From the NCBI GenBank assembly GCA_023382535.1, contig JAHDWA010000100.1:1-25996 (forward strand): DNA of 25,996 bases, read 5' to 3'. This document shows, piece by piece, positions 24,857 through 25,996 of this stretch. A program made the translations under genes and the position numbers. The notes under the pieces are model-generated. The model ran no database searches and was not told where the DNA came from. It was given only the letters and a program-made list of their open reading frames with translations. Positions within the stretch are counted from its first letter, which is position 1; each line of letters begins with the position of its first letter. This stretch comes from Anaerolineae bacterium. GTDB lineage: Bacteria; Chloroflexota; Anaerolineae; 4572-78; J111.

Positions 24857-25888
24857 CTTATACCCGTACAGGTCGCTTATCAAGTCGCTCATCAAATACG
24901 ACATATATTTAACGACGGAAACGGCCCGGCCGTAAGCCATGCGCACCGGACCCAACACCCCCATTGCCCCGGCGACGGTATCGTCAATGCCATAACGGGC
25001 CAGAACAATGCCGACTTCCGACAGCTCTTCCCATTTGCCTTCGCCACCGATAATAATCTGAACCCCGCCATGCTGCAACGCCTCGCCCACCAACTGCTCG
25101 ACCAACTGGCGCTCTTCCAGGGCGCGTATGACCTGCTGGACGCCCTCCCGGTGTCTAAACTCCGGCTGGTTGAGCGAGTTGAGCAGGCCATCATGATAAA
25201 TATCGCTGCTGCGGCGGGCATCAATGCGCCGCATCGTATCAACGGCGACTTCGCCCACGGTAGCCGCCAGGCCGGTTAAGGTAGTGGTGGTGGCCGCCAC
25301 CTCTTGCGCGTCCAACCCGGCCCACAAATCGCTCAGTTGTCGAGCCAGGGGGCCAAGCTCATCCTGGTCAGCCGGCGAGTCGAGTTCCAAAATTTGCTGT
25401 TTGAGCGTCCCCCCTTGCAGGACCAAAATGAGCAGCATCAAATTCTCGTGCAGAGAGATCAGTTCGACATGCTTCAAATAACAGCGCTCGCTTTTGGGCG
25501 CTGTAACCAGGGAGGCGTTGTGCGAGGTGCGAGCCAAAACCGCCGCGCTCAGGCGCAGCCATTGATCTAGCTCCAGCCGGGACTGATGGAATTGGTGGCT
25601 GATCATACGCTGCTCTTCAAGAGGCAAGTCAGCCTTTTCCATCAACTTTTCGACAAAATAACGGTAGCCCACTTCAGTCGGGATGCGCCCGGCAGAGGTG
25701 TGGGGCTGCATCAGGTAACCTTTTTCCTCCAACACCGCCATTTCATTGCGGATCGTCGCCGAGCTGACCCCAATGGGATAATCTTCCGTTATTGTTTTAG
25801 AGCTGACCGGTACGGCGGATTTGATGTACTCCTGGACCACCAAGCGCAAAACTATCTGTTGTCGCTCAGATAAAAGGGTGTCAGCCAT
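24848..25888 (-). CDS. hrcA: Heat-inducible transcription repressor HrcA
   Basis: HrcA binds CIRCE and represses class I heat-shock genes; its activity depends on GroEL in studied species. The 346-residue protein has an N-terminal winged-helix domain, with SSATIRNEMAVLEEKGYL and QPHTSAGRIPTEVGYRYFV (about residues 42-78), followed by the dimerisation and GAF-like region. GPVRMAYGRAVSVVKYMS is near the C-terminus. It is the first gene of hrcA-grpE-dnaK-dnaJ. The ATG at 25888 lies 16 bases after CIRCE and has only a weak GGG-type ribosome-binding site, which would keep repressor levels low. The C-terminal codons overlap a heptamer hairpin. Confidence 0.98.
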   Translation of the reverse strand: MADTLLSERQQIVLRLVVQEYIKSAVPVSSKTITEDYPIGVSSATIRNEMAVLEEKGYLMQPHTSAGRIPTEVGYRYFVEKLMEKADLPLEEQRMISHQFHQSRLELDQWLRLSAAVLARTSHNASLVTAPKSERCYLKHVELISLHENLMLLILVLQGGTLKQQILELDSPADQDELGPLARQLSDLWAGLDAQEVAATTTTLTGLAATVGEVAVDTMRRIDARRSSDIYHDGLLNSLNQPEFRHREGVQQVIRALEERQLVEQLVGEALQHGGVQIIIGGEGKWEELSEVGIVLARYGIDDTVAGAMGVLGPVRMAYGRAVSVVKYMSYLMSDLISDLYGYKNQ

Positions 25889-25904
25889 TGTTGTTAATCG
25901 CCCT

Positions 25905-25931
25905 TTAGCACTCTACCCTTGCGAGTGCTAA
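25905..25931 (-). promoter_or_regulatory. CIRCE operator (HrcA binding site)
   Basis: TTAGCACTC (25905-25913), nine bases, then GAGTGCTAA (25923-25931): a perfect match to the CIRCE consensus with the standard spacer. It lies between the promoter and the hrcA start, so the whole four-gene operon should be HrcA-regulated. Confidence 0.98.
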
Positions 25932-25944
25932 AAATATGCCCGGA

Positions 25945-25973
25945 ATCATACCATAAAGTGGGGGTCAAGTCAA
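25945..25973 (-). promoter_or_regulatory. Sigma-70-type promoter of the chaperone operon
   Basis: On the minus strand TTGACT (25968-25973) and TATGAT (25945-25950) are separated by 17 bases. The expected transcription start is near 25938, just ahead of CIRCE, a typical arrangement for repression by HrcA. Confidence 0.85.
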
Positions 25974-25996
25974 ACGAAAATGGAAAGATGGAGGGG

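Noticed and set aside
25979..25996. Purine-rich run at the window end resembling the TTGGANGG repeat family
   Set aside because: Too short at the edge to judge; the second arm, if any, is outside the window.

Overview
The window most likely comes from a Chloroflexota bacterium of the Anaerolineae/Caldilineae type. This is an inference from gene content: a CIRCE-controlled hrcA-grpE-dnaK-dnaJ operon, two large TgpA-like transglutaminases with a DUF58 partner, a Bacillus halodurans-type RNase H, and many short-period intergenic repeats with hairpin potential. No rRNA, tRNA, CRISPR array, transposase or phage gene was recognised.

Layout. (a) 98-9584: a TgpA-like membrane transglutaminase (+); then, all on the minus strand, RNase H, a GT-C/DUF2142-like multi-pass membrane protein, a 3-hydroxyisobutyrate-dehydrogenase-family oxidoreductase, and an ATGA-coupled DUF58/second-transglutaminase pair. 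(b) 9585-10155: a gene-poor gap. It holds an inverted repeat, a strong promoter, an apparent ~265-nt structured transcript ending at an intrinsic terminator, and then a consensus promoter overlapped by paired palindromes. (c) 10156-14148 (+): a LacI-family regulator, a MalK/UgpC-type sugar ABC ATPase and cofactor-independent phosphoglycerate mutase. (d) 14187-19382 (-): four co-directional genes. They are a 1009-aa protein joining a cyclic-nucleotide-binding domain to a divergent S-adenosylhomocysteine-hydrolase-like (SAHH-like) region, a seven-helix membrane protein, a tail-anchored SRPBCC protein and an unknown 211-aa protein. The last three are tightly coupled. (e) 19538-20890: two cupin genes and several palindromic elements. 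(f) 20891-25973 (-): the chaperone operon, with a perfect CIRCE and a good housekeeping promoter.

How the genes work together. HrcA should repress its own operon through CIRCE, giving DnaK, its exchange factor GrpE and co-chaperone DnaJ in one heat-inducible unit. The LacI regulator probably controls itself and perhaps the adjacent sugar ATPase, with gpmI giving a glycolytic context. The DUF58/TgpA pair is the common envelope-associated pair that usually accompanies a MoxR ATPase, which is not in this window.

The best candidates for undescribed biology are: the cNMP/SAHH-like fusion and its membrane/SRPBCC neighbours (14187-19382); the structured RNA candidate at 9782-10047; and the unrelated-sequence but similarly built repeat hairpins in all three internal gaps of the chaperone operon. 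All assignments were made by reading the sequence, without database searches.
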